Shown in pieces: positions 34,941 to 43,073 of a stretch of 43,181 bases of DNA (the stretch's first letter is position 1; each line of letters starts with the position of its first letter). Under the pieces are notes generated by a model. The model saw nothing but the letters and a program-made list of their open reading frames with translations, was not told the DNA's origin and did not search any database. The DNA comes from Aridibacter famidurans (GTDB lineage: Bacteria > Acidobacteriota > Blastocatellia > Pyrinomonadales > Pyrinomonadaceae). The stretch is taken from contig JAGFIQ010000132.1 of assembly GCA_024103495.1 (NCBI GenBank), positions 1 to 43,181 on the forward strand. The letters are read 5' to 3'. The translations under genes and the position numbers were made by a program.

Positions 34941-35999
34941 ATGCCAACTCGAAATCACAAGGATCAAAAAGGCTTCTCGATCGTCGAACTGCTCATCGTC
35001 AGTGCGCTGTTCCTGGTCGTGATGACCGCCGTTTTCGGGATCCTGCAGGTGGCCGGAACGATGCAGGAGTCGATCGACAACAGCTCCGAGATCCTGAACA
35101 GCGCGCGTGTGTCGCTCAACTCGACCGGTAGAGACGCGGTGAACGCCGGACTCGGCTACTCACGGGTCGGAGGCGTTGTTCCGGACGACCTGGCGTTCTC
35201 GCTCATCGGACTTCCAATGGATCTGAACACGGACAGGGACGTGTTCACCGCGATCATGGCCGGAAACGACGTCAGCTCGAGCGTACTTTCGGTGAACGGT
35301 GAGAAGAACGACGTCGTCGCTTTCATGTACCGCGACCTGAACTTCAACGACGGATCCGCGGTAGTGATCAACAATGTGACCTACAGCCCAACCAAGATAA
35401 ATCTGCAGTCGGTCACCGGAGGCTGTGACGCCTGTAGGCCGTACGATCTCTTCCTGGTCGAGTCCGGGAACGGCAACCACGCTCTTGCGATGGCGACCGC
35501 GATCACGAATTCGAACTCGACGATCGAGCTCGAGATCGGTGACCCGATGGGCCTGAACAGGGCGACCGACGTTCCGGCCGGCGAAAGGTCGATCCTTACT
35601 CCCTGCGGAGGAGGCATCACCTCAAACTGCTTCAGCTACAGCCCCCAGGGTACAGCGAAGAGGGTCTTTCTTATGAGCTACGGAGTCAACTCCGAAGGCG
35701 TTCTCGTGAGGAAGCTCTTCGGCAACAATCCGGGCGCACCCGCTTCCGAGCAGATCCGCGAGATCCCGCTCGCGAACGGGGTCCAGAGCTTTCAGGTCCG
35801 GTATCTTCTGCAGGACGGCACCTACACCGACGACCCTTCGAATGCCAACAACGATCAGGGCTTCATGAACGAGGTCGTCCAGCTCGAGATCTCGATCACG
35901 ATAAGGCCCAAGCAGGGTCTGCGGCAGGTTACCAGGAACCAGTTGATCACGCTGAGTTCGACCTTCTCGACAAGGAACATCAAGTACGACATTGAATAG
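34941..35999 (+). CDS. Prepilin-like protein, PilW type
   Basis: A 352-residue minor pilin with leader MPTRNHKDQKG, cleavage G11/F12 and helix FSIVELLIVSALFLVVMTAVF. The downstream domain is longer than in PilV and rich in beta segments; RDAVNAGLGYSRVGG resembles PilW-like proteins (PF16074). GGGAG precedes the start. The last part (VQLEISITIRPKQGL, TLSSTFSTRNIKYD) is strand-forming. The next gene starts within 15 nt. The role is likely initiation of pilus assembly or tip display, inferred from the operon. Confidence 0.88.
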   Translation: MPTRNHKDQKGFSIVELLIVSALFLVVMTAVFGILQVAGTMQESIDNSSEILNSARVSLNSTGRDAVNAGLGYSRVGGVVPDDLAFSLIGLPMDLNTDRDVFTAIMAGNDVSSSVLSVNGEKNDVVAFMYRDLNFNDGSAVVINNVTYSPTKINLQSVTGGCDACRPYDLFLVESGNGNHALAMATAITNSNSTIELEIGDPMGLNRATDVPAGERSILTPCGGGITSNCFSYSPQGTAKRVFLMSYGVNSEGVLVRKLFGNNPGAPASEQIREIPLANGVQSFQVRYLLQDGTYTDDPSNANNDQGFMNEVVQLEISITIRPKQGLRQVTRNQLITLSSTFSTRNIKYDIE

Positions 36000-36014
36000 C
36001 GCATGGAGTGGAAT

Positions 36015-38828
36015 ATGAAATACGGAACGCCTTTTAAGCACGCAAACCGAAGTTCTTCCTCAAAAGAAAGCGGCGCAGCGCTTGTCCTCGTCATACTTGT
36101 GCTACTTCTCCTGATGGGATTCGTCGCGATGGCGATCTCCAGAACGAACACGGAGACCATCGTCACGAACAACGACGTGGAAGAGTCGCGGGCGTATGCG
36201 GCCAGCGAGGCCGCGCTCGATTCGACGACGAGGGACTTCGCAGACATCTTCGAGCTGAAGCTTGCGCCGAACTCGATAGACATCGCCGCGGTCCAGAGCA
36301 AGCCGGTCCCGGGTTTCCCCGATTACAACTTCACGAAGACGATCGGGAACACCCAGAAGTCCAAGGCCGTTGTCCTCACCGGAGGAAGCTTTGGCGGTTT
36401 GTATGCGCTCAGGGATTCGTGGGAGATCGAGGCCGTCGCTACCAACGTGAACTCCGACGTCAAGGTGGGAACACGCCGAAGGTTCTTCAGCGACCGCATT
36501 CCGATCTTTCAGTTCGGCGTTTTCTACGAGGATGATCTGGAGCTGAACAGGCCTCCGTTGTTCACACTCGGCGGACGAGTCCATTCGAACGGAAACTTCT
36601 TCGTATCCGCGGCGGACGGGCACGGGATCTATCTTAGTTCCAAGGTCACGGCGGCGAAAGAGATCGTCAACGATATTTGGAAGACCAAGAAGGCATTGAC
36701 CGGCGGATACGACGATCAGAGCCAGGTCTTCGTGAACGACGATTCCGGCGTTCCGAGAGAACTCAGGACCGGCCAGGCTAGCGTAAACTGTCTGAGCCCG
36801 AGCGGGCCCAACGTTTTTGCCTCCCGGCCCGAACTGCCGTACTGCAGCAAGAACAACAACTGGGTCACTCAGAAGGCGAAGTTCCAGGGCAATCTGGAAA
36901 GCAACGTCAAACCGCTCAATCTTCCGCTCACGAAGATCAATGTCGACCTGATCGAACTGATCAAGCGCGGAAAGAGCGTCGGCGACCTTGCGAACGTGGG
37001 CGGCGCAATCGTGCCCGTCACGACCGCAAATGCCGACACCGACACGGTTTCGAGAGAGCGTTTTTCGAACAAGACAGGTATCAGGATATCGCTGGCCGAT
37101 TCGCAGCAAAAACTTCCGGGATGCGCCGCGGTGTCCGGAACAACGCCCTGCGGAGTAAGGCTCGACGGCCCTCTCGGCACGTCGATCGGCTACCAGCCGA
37201 AGCAGATGGCCGACGGATATCGTTCCACGCCGCTCAACGCCACGCGTATGGCTTTCTCGGGTCGCGAACTCTGGATCAAGATCGAGACGATGGATTTCGA
37301 TCCGAATCTGAACATGCCAGTTTCGAAGGACATCACGGAGGACATTCTCAGCCTCGGCGTGACAGAAAGGGCGCCGATCGGCTCGTCGCTTTCGATCTCC
37401 GGCTACGCTTCGACACAGGACTCAAGATCGGTGGTCAAACTCCAGCGGTTTACCGTTCCGGGCACTTCGATCCCGGATACGGGATCTACTTCCTACACGA
37501 GCAACTACTCGATCAGCGGAACGACGCACACGTTCGCAGTCCGGTACAGAAATGTGACCACGGGCTGCTTCAATCCGCCGAACACGATCACATGCACGGC
37601 GAACGATTCGCACGCGCGGCCGTTTCCGACGTCCAAGGCCGCGACCAACGCGACCTCTTCGAGGGAAGACAGCACGCATCTTTACTTCGCCACGATCAAC
37701 GGAAGCAATTATGCGATCGCTCCTTTCCCGATAATGATGTTCGACACCCGCGAGGGTCTTCCGAACGACTCGGAATCCAATGCTGACAGTGCCTTCGGCA
37801 CCGGTTATGTTCCCGCGGCGGGTGTGATGAGCATGGTGGACATCGATGTGGCGAACCTCCGCAAGTTCCTTGCGGGCGACTGGAACGGTCAGTTCCCGAG
37901 CACCACTCCTTTCGCGGTAGCCAACGGGGCCAGCCTTCGCAATTCGGATATTCCGGAGAAGGCGGGGTGGGTTCTCTACGTTTCGGACCGTCGCGGTGAT
38001 TACGATTTCGACGGCGAGTACGATATGGAGGACGTCTTCCCGAACGGCGTACTCGAGTACAGCGAAGACGTCAACGGAAACGGCATTCTGGATGTCGACT
38101 ATCTGAACGAGGCCACCTCGTACACGAACTCGATCCCGAGAGGCCAGGCGGCGACCGCCGATCACTGGTACTATCGCCGCGGGATCCGTCTGATCAACGG
38201 ATCGGTGCTTCCGGGCGTATTCGATACGAGCGGACTCGGCAACACACGCGGCTTTACGGTCAGTTCCGAGAACGGCGTGTATGTGAAAGGAAACTACAAC
38301 GCCACCGGTGCGGGATTTGGAAGCGGCACAAGCGTGACGCCTCCGGAGAATTACTATCCGCAGAACACCGCGAACCACATTCCGGCGGCCGTAGTTGCCG
38401 ATGCTGTGACGATCCTTTCCAACAACTGGACCGACGGCAACAGCTTTCTGAACCCGTTCGACAATGCGGACCGTCCGGCGACGAACACCGTCGTCCGATT
38501 TGCGATGATCTCGGGTGACGCGATCACGGGCAACGAGGACCTTCCGTACAATCCGAGCGGTTTCGGTCACCTGAACGGCGGTCTTCACAACTTCAAGCGG
38601 TTCCTGGAATACTGGACTGACAGGCGCCTGAACTATTCGGGATCGCTCATCAACCTTACGAATTCAAGAAACAACAACGGTTTCTGGACCTGCTGTACGA
38701 CGGTTTATCGGCCTCCGATCCGAGACTGGACCTTCGATACTTCGTTCCTGGATCCGACGAGGCTGCCGCCCGGCACCCCGTTCATCTATTCGATCTCGTT
38801 TACCGGATTCCAGCGTGTGAACAGCTGA
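36015..38828 (+). CDS. Giant PilX-like minor pilin with EF-hand-like loops
   Basis: A 937-residue protein (ATG at 36015, with GGAG 6 nt upstream; ATG 36003 would add four residues). The N-terminus has SGAALVLVILVLLLLMGFVAM, a PilX-type helix lacking the usual E5, followed by NNDVEESRAYAASEAALD. PilX proteins are normally about 200 residues, so this one is several times longer. It carries several cysteines and a Ser/Thr/Asn-rich body. Two calcium-loop-like motifs are close together: DYDFDGEYDMED (37998-38033) and DVNGNGILDVDY (38067-38102), with acidic or Asn residues at loop positions 1, 3, 5 and 9. PilY1, normally next to PilX, is absent; this protein may combine the PilX and tip-adhesin roles. 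This is inference. Confidence 0.82.
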   Translation: MKYGTPFKHANRSSSSKESGAALVLVILVLLLLMGFVAMAISRTNTETIVTNNDVEESRAYAASEAALDSTTRDFADIFELKLAPNSIDIAAVQSKPVPGFPDYNFTKTIGNTQKSKAVVLTGGSFGGLYALRDSWEIEAVATNVNSDVKVGTRRRFFSDRIPIFQFGVFYEDDLELNRPPLFTLGGRVHSNGNFFVSAADGHGIYLSSKVTAAKEIVNDIWKTKKALTGGYDDQSQVFVNDDSGVPRELRTGQASVNCLSPSGPNVFASRPELPYCSKNNNWVTQKAKFQGNLESNVKPLNLPLTKINVDLIELIKRGKSVGDLANVGGAIVPVTTANADTDTVSRERFSNKTGIRISLADSQQKLPGCAAVSGTTPCGVRLDGPLGTSIGYQPKQMADGYRSTPLNATRMAFSGRELWIKIETMDFDPNLNMPVSKDITEDILSLGVTERAPIGSSLSISGYASTQDSRSVVKLQRFTVPGTSIPDTGSTSYTSNYSISGTTHTFAVRYRNVTTGCFNPPNTITCTANDSHARPFPTSKAATNATSSREDSTHLYFATINGSNYAIAPFPIMMFDTREGLPNDSESNADSAFGTGYVPAAGVMSMVDIDVANLRKFLAGDWNGQFPSTTPFAVANGASLRNSDIPEKAGWVLYVSDRRGDYDFDGEYDMEDVFPNGVLEYSEDVNGNGILDVDYLNEATSYTNSIPRGQAATADHWYYRRGIRLINGSVLPGVFDTSGLGNTRGFTVSSENGVYVKGNYNATGAGFGSGTSVTPPENYYPQNTANHIPAAVVADAVTILSNNWTDGNSFLNPFDNADRPATNTVVRFAMISGDAITGNEDLPYNPSGFGHLNGGLHNFKRFLEYWTDRRLNYSGSLINLTNSRNNNGFWTCCTTVYRPPIRDWTFDTSFLDPTRLPPGTPFIYSISFTGFQRVNS

Positions 38829-38851
38829 CATTTTCCCCCGGTGAACTACAG

Positions 38852-38889
38852 CGGCGCGGCGCCTTATGGCCCGCGCCGTTTCTTGTTTT
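38852..38889 (+). terminator. Rho-independent terminator of the minor-pilin operon
   Basis: A perfect 8-bp stem, CGGCGCGG (38852-38859) with CCGCGCCG (38871-38878), can extend inward as GCC/GGC. It is followed by TTTCTTGTTTT. It lies 23 nt after the giant PilX-like gene and separates it from moaA. Confidence 0.85.
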
Positions 38890-38934
38890 GTTTGCAAGTT
38901 GGCCCAAGTAGGCGATAATTGAAGTTCCGGAAAG

Positions 38935-39930
38935 ATGCACCTCCAGGATTCATACGGACGAAAGATACGCGACCTGCGGATCAGTGTGACCGACCGCTGC
39001 CAGTTTCGCTGTTTCTACTGCCTGCCGAACGGAGAACCTCCGCTTGCGCGCAAGGACACCATTCTGACATTCGAAGAGATCCTTCGCGCGAGCCGCGTCT
39101 TCGTCCGGCTCGGGATCGAGAAGATACGCCTGACCGGCGGTGAACCTATGCTCAGGCGCGATCTCGAAACGCTTGTCTCCGGTCTCTCGGAACTGAAGGG
39201 CGAGGGTCTGAAGGACATCGCATTGACGACGAACGGGTTCTCGATCCCCGCCAAAGCAAACCTGCTGAAGGAGTCCGGCCTCGACCGGATCACGATCTCG
39301 CTGGATTCTCTCGACCGGGAGAACTTCGAGGACATCACCGGCGTGGACAAGCTCGACGAGGCCATCGCGGCGATCGATGCGGCGAGAGAAGCGGGTCTGG
39401 AGCCGATAAAGGCGAATGCGGTCATAGTCCGCGGCCGCAACGAGCACGAACTTGTCGATTTCGCGCGATTCGCACGGGAGACCGGCGTATCGATGAGGTT
39501 CATCGAATTTATGCCTCTCGATTCCGGTCACGGATGGAAACGGGAGATGGTCGTTTCGGGTCGCCAGATCCGCGATGCTATCGAACGCGAGTTCCCGCTC
39601 GAGCTTAAGAAAGACTCCCGGGGGACCGAGACCGCCTGGCGTTACCGTTTCGCCGACGGCGCACGCGGAGAGATCGGCATCATCGCGCCGGTGACCGAGA
39701 TGTTCTGCGGTCAGTGCTCGAGGATACGGCTGACGGCAGACGGCCAGATCCGGACCTGTCTATTCTCGACTGTCGAGCACGATCTTCGGGGCGTGATCCG
39801 AAGCGGTGCTTCGGACGAAGAGATCGGGGAATTCCTCCGCGCGGTTACTCTCACGAAGGAAGCGAGCCACCATATCAACGACACGGATTTCGTACAGCCC
39901 GAAAGAACGATGAGCTTCATCGGCGGGTGA
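38935..39930 (+). CDS. moaA: GTP 3',8-cyclase (molybdenum cofactor synthesis)
   Basis: A 331-residue radical SAM enzyme that catalyses the first step of molybdopterin synthesis, from GTP. The N-terminal cluster motif CQFRCFYC has C22, C26 and C29. LTGGEPMLRRDL is the SAM-binding GGEP motif. The C-terminal cluster cysteines are in FCGQCSRIRL and QIRTCLFS. The protein ends FIGG; the final double glycine is a hallmark that works with MoaC. Normal length. GGAAAG lies just before the start. It is alone here, with no other moa gene, so the rest of the pathway is elsewhere. Confidence 0.96.
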   Translation: MHLQDSYGRKIRDLRISVTDRCQFRCFYCLPNGEPPLARKDTILTFEEILRASRVFVRLGIEKIRLTGGEPMLRRDLETLVSGLSELKGEGLKDIALTTNGFSIPAKANLLKESGLDRITISLDSLDRENFEDITGVDKLDEAIAAIDAAREAGLEPIKANAVIVRGRNEHELVDFARFARETGVSMRFIEFMPLDSGHGWKREMVVSGRQIRDAIEREFPLELKKDSRGTETAWRYRFADGARGEIGIIAPVTEMFCGQCSRIRLTADGQIRTCLFSTVEHDLRGVIRSGASDEEIGEFLRAVTLTKEASHHINDTDFVQPERTMSFIGG

Positions 39931-40015
39931 AACAGCATCCGAACCATTGTCTGCTCCGAAATACAATCCCGACCCGGCCGATCGAAACCAGCGTAAGACG
40001 AACACGGGAGGATGT

Positions 40016-41539
40016 ATGATAAAGCCAGCGCTCGCGACGATCCTTTTGCTTCTATTTTCATCCGCAGCTTATTCCCAATTCCGGACCCTTCAACCGGTCG
40101 AGCTAAAGCAGGACTTCATCCTGATGAAGAAGGCATTGACCGAACTTCATCCGGGCTTATACAGGTACAGTCCGCCGGAAGGAATGGCGAGGCGGTTCGA
40201 TGAGTTTGAGGCGAAGCTCTCCGAGCCGATGCGGGAGGACCGGTTTCTTATACTCATCTCGCAATTCCTGGCAGAGATACGCTGCGGGCACACATACGTT
40301 AACCCACTCAACCAGAAAAAAGATGTCTTCGAGAGGTTCACAAACGGCCGTACGTACTTTCCATTCTACTTTCGAATTCAGTCCTACTGGGAATTGGTTG
40401 TGACCGAGAATGCTTCGGGCGAAGATATTCCGCCAGGGAGCAGAATATTTTCGATAAACGGGATCGAAACTGAAAAGTTCGTCCCAACGCTATTCTCGGT
40501 CGTCAGTGTGGACGGGCGAGGCGGTGGTTTCGAGCGGGAGGCAGCACTTGAGGTCAAACGAAACAACGATTCGGTGCCCTCGCTCTTTGATATCTACTTT
40601 CCGCTGTTCTTTCCTGCAAAAGACGGTACTTTTACCCTCGAGGTCATCACGCCGGGAAGCATCGAACGACGCTCGTTCACTGTTCACGCGATGACACTGG
40701 AAGAGCGCACCGCTGAGATGGAGAAGCGGTACGGCGAGTCGCCGTCCTACGACGACGGTTGGAAGTACAGCCGATTGAAGGATGGGATCGGTTACCTGAA
40801 GCTCGATCATTTCATTACCTGGAAGCTCAGTTTCGATCACAGGAAGTTTCTTGCCGACAGTTTCCGCAGGTTGAAGTCGGAAGGGGCTAAGAACCTGGTC
40901 ATTGACATACGAGAGGCGGAAGGCGGGGATAGTTCTCTGGTCAATGAGGTGCTTCGATATCTTCACCGGGAGCCGTTTCCTTGTGATTCGGGGTTCAAAT
41001 CATACTTCCGGTCCGCGAAGGCAGATCCGCTCCTGCTGGACTACGCTGATATTTACGACGAGGAGCTCAAGTCGGCGCTGACAAACGGAGTCCCCAAGAA
41101 ATTCTATAAAGACACTCGCACCGGCCTCCTTGAGTTTCTTGGCGCTGGAACCGATTGCAAGAGAATCGAGCCGTACTCGGACAGATTTGACGGCAAAGTC
41201 TACTTGCTTGTCGGACCCGCCAATGCTTCAGCTGCATTCACCTTGGCAAAAAGGATCAAAGATGCCGGCCTTGCGACACTGGTCGGGCGGAGAACAGGAG
41301 GAAATGTAGCTGGCTTCAGTGGCGGTACGTACATTTTCTTTAGGCTTCCTAACTCAGGATTCGAGTTCGACATCCCGTTCTTCGCTTACCTTCCGGAAGA
41401 CGACAAGATGATCCCGGACAGGGGAGTCCACCCGGACGTGGTAGCAGATGTCTCTGCAGAGGACATCGCAGACCGACGAGATGGGGTTCTGGAGCGGGTC
41501 CTTTCCTTGATCGATCATGAAAAGAGGCGACCGAAGTAA
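40016..41539 (+). CDS. Exported S41-family (tricorn/CTP-like) protein
   Basis: A 507-residue protein from the ATG at 40016, with GGGAGG 4 nt upstream. The signal peptide is about 1-20 (LATILLLLFSSAAYS-Q). The C-terminal catalytic region has DGIGYLKLDHF (255-266), VIDIREAEGGDSSLV (295-309), VYLLVGPANASAAF with likely nucleophile S405, and LVGRRTGGNVAGF. In C-terminal processing proteases a lysine follows in the 'TxGK' motif; here it is TGGN, as in tricorn-like S41 members. Activity and substrate are therefore uncertain. A PDZ-like stretch is present around 135-215. Protease and non-catalytic roles are both possible. The gene stands alone. Confidence 0.8.
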   Translation: MIKPALATILLLLFSSAAYSQFRTLQPVELKQDFILMKKALTELHPGLYRYSPPEGMARRFDEFEAKLSEPMREDRFLILISQFLAEIRCGHTYVNPLNQKKDVFERFTNGRTYFPFYFRIQSYWELVVTENASGEDIPPGSRIFSINGIETEKFVPTLFSVVSVDGRGGGFEREAALEVKRNNDSVPSLFDIYFPLFFPAKDGTFTLEVITPGSIERRSFTVHAMTLEERTAEMEKRYGESPSYDDGWKYSRLKDGIGYLKLDHFITWKLSFDHRKFLADSFRRLKSEGAKNLVIDIREAEGGDSSLVNEVLRYLHREPFPCDSGFKSYFRSAKADPLLLDYADIYDEELKSALTNGVPKKFYKDTRTGLLEFLGAGTDCKRIEPYSDRFDGKVYLLVGPANASAAFTLAKRIKDAGLATLVGRRTGGNVAGFSGGTYIFFRLPNSGFEFDIPFFAYLPEDDKMIPDRGVHPDVVADVSAEDIADRRDGVLERVLSLIDHEKRRPK

Positions 41540-41596
41540 ACCGGAACGGCCGGTCTGGTTTGCGAAACTGTTTGAGGCTTGGTTAGACTTCGCGAT

Positions 41597-42205
41597 ATGG
41601 ATCTCAAGTCGGCCAGGTCGCTGATCGCAGAGGCGGCGGCCGGGTTTTACAGGCGCGGATGGGTGCTGGGTACGAGCGGTAATTTTTCGGCCGTGCTCGA
41701 ACGCGAGCCTATGCGGGTCTGCATAACCTCAAGCGGAAAGCACAAGGGCGAGCTTTCGGCCGACGATTTTCTTTTGGTTGATGAACGCGGTTCGGTCCTT
41801 GAGGGTGACGGGAAGCCTTCTGCGGAGACGCAGATCCACCTCGCGCTCTACGAAGAGATCGGGAACTGCGGAGCGGTCTTTCACACTCATTCGGTCTGGG
41901 GGAATCTTCTTTCGGACAGATGTTCCGGCGAAGGTGCGATCGTGATCGAGGGCCAGGAGATGCTGAAGGGGCTGGCCGGCGTGAAGACGCACGAGCACAG
42001 GGAAGAGGTTCCGGTGATCGAGAATTCGCAGGACTACGACGCGCTTTCGGGACAGATAAGAGAGATCGTCTCCGCCCGGAGCGACATCCACGGGATCTAC
42101 CTGCGGCGGCACGGCCTTTACACCTGGGGAGATACGATCGAGGACGCGAGAAGGCATATCGAGATTTTTGAGTCTTTGTTTGAGGTTACCGCGCGGGCGA
42201 GGTAA
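41597..42205 (+). CDS. mtnB: Methylthioribulose-1-phosphate dehydratase
   Basis: A 202-residue class II aldolase-like zinc enzyme of the methionine salvage pathway. It dehydrates methylthioribulose-1-phosphate to 2,3-diketo-5-methylthiopentyl-1-phosphate. GTSGNFS (25-31) is the phosphate-binding motif, HTHSVWGN (96-103) holds two zinc histidines, and LRRHGLYTWG with H172 supplies the third. E119 in IEGQEML is conserved in MtnB. A TTG at 41579 is an alternative start but ATG 41597 gives a normal N-terminus. The next pathway gene, mtnD, follows after a 205-nt spacer full of hairpins; the intermediate enzyme (MtnC, or MtnW/X) is not here. Confidence 0.93.
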   Translation: MDLKSARSLIAEAAAGFYRRGWVLGTSGNFSAVLEREPMRVCITSSGKHKGELSADDFLLVDERGSVLEGDGKPSAETQIHLALYEEIGNCGAVFHTHSVWGNLLSDRCSGEGAIVIEGQEMLKGLAGVKTHEHREEVPVIENSQDYDALSGQIREIVSARSDIHGIYLRRHGLYTWGDTIEDARRHIEIFESLFEVTARAR

Positions 42206-42225
42206 CACGAACTTCAGTTTGTTTT

Positions 42226-42357
42226 GCGGCTGTGCCGCCGGTGTGTGCGGTAAGCCTTGGGCTTACCGGGAGCTGATCTCATAAAACCCGCGCGGAGGCT
42301 CAGCCTCCGCGCACGAAGTTCTTAAGATGCGCCTCGCCGGAAAGGCAGAGCCTTTCC
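42226..42357. repeat. Ladder of four perfect hairpins with 3-nt loops
   Basis: Four successive stems, each different in sequence: GCGGC-TGT-GCCGC (42226-42238), GGTAAGCC-TTG-GGCTTACC (42249-42267), GCGCGGAGGC-TCA-GCCTCCGCGC (42290-42312) and GGAAAGGC-AGA-GCCTTTCC (42339-42357). All lie between mtnB and mtnD. None has a T-tract, so they are not normal terminators. Confidence 0.85.
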
Positions 42358-42409
42358 GCACATCACTGCGGCGGAGCCGGGAGATATCTTACTTACTAGC
42401 ACCTGACCT

Positions 42410-42964
42410 ATGGCAACACTATCCATCCCCGATGAAAACAGAACGATCACCGATCCGCAGGAGATCACGGAATATCTGGCGGGCATCGGCATCGATTACG
42501 AGCGCTGGGACGCGGACGGTATGCGCGTCGGTGAGGACGCTTCCGAAGAAGAGATCCTCGAAGCGTATTCCTACGAGATCGAGCAGTTGAAGAAATCCGG
42601 TGGTTATGTCACCGCCGATGTGATCAACGTGTCTCCCGAGACGCCCGGACTCGAGGAGATGCTCGTGAAATTCAACAAGGAGCACTGGCACGATGAGGAC
42701 GAAGTGCGGTACATCGTGAAGGGCCACGGCCTGTTCCACATCGCGCCGGAGAACGGCCCGGTCGCGGCGATCGAGATGGAGGCCGGTGATCTGATCCGCG
42801 TTCCCCGGGGGACTCGCCACTGGTTCGACCTGTGCGCCGACCGAACTGTCCGAGCGATCCGCCTTTTTCAGGACGCCTCGGGCTGGACGCCGCACTACAC
42901 GGACAGCCGGAACGAAGAAGGGTATCAGGCGGTATGCTTTTCGGCGGTGAGCAGTGAGCGGTGA
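42410..42964 (+). CDS. mtnD: Acireductone dioxygenase
   Basis: A 184-residue cupin dioxygenase of methionine salvage. It oxidises acireductone to 2-keto-4-methylthiobutyrate plus formate (Fe form) or to an off-pathway product (Ni form). [14 protein letters not shown] supplies metal ligands H92, H94 and E98; [11 protein letters not shown] supplies H137. The protein is normal in length and motif order. No ribosome site is visible. The last residues (SAVSSER) and the stop codon are encoded by the GTGAGCN heptamer array that follows, so the C-terminal tail is repeat-derived. Confidence 0.95.
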   Translation: MATLSIPDENRTITDPQEITEYLAGIGIDYERWDADGMRVGEDASEEEILEAYSYEIEQLKKSGGYVTADVINVSPETPGLEEMLVKFNKEHWHDEDEVRYIVKGHGLFHIAPENGPVAAIEMEAGDLIRVPRGTRHWFDLCADRTVRAIRLFQDASGWTPHYTDSRNEEGYQAVCFSAVSSER

Positions 42965-43037
42965 GCAGTGAGCGGTAAGCAGTGAGCGGTGAGCGGTAAG
43001 CAGTGAGCGGTGAACAGAGAGCAGTAAGCAGTAAAGT
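42947..43037 (+). repeat. Heptamer array, unit GTGAGC[A/G], overlapping the mtnD end
   Basis: About thirteen in-phase 7-bp units with small variations (GTGAGCA, GTGAGCG, GTAAGCA, GTGAACA). The array starts inside mtnD and contains its stop codon (42962-42964). The units become degenerate at the right end. Confidence 0.9.
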
Positions 43038-43073
43038 ACTTGACATCAGTCACTGCATCGCGACAATTTTCAC

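Noticed and set aside
37422..38588. Long antisense open frame opposite the giant PilX-like gene
   Set aside because: It is a codon-bias shadow: low-complexity basic/valine-rich protein, no start signal and no known motif. The same holds for 7956-9053, 12649-13812, 27424-28461 and 36102-37109.
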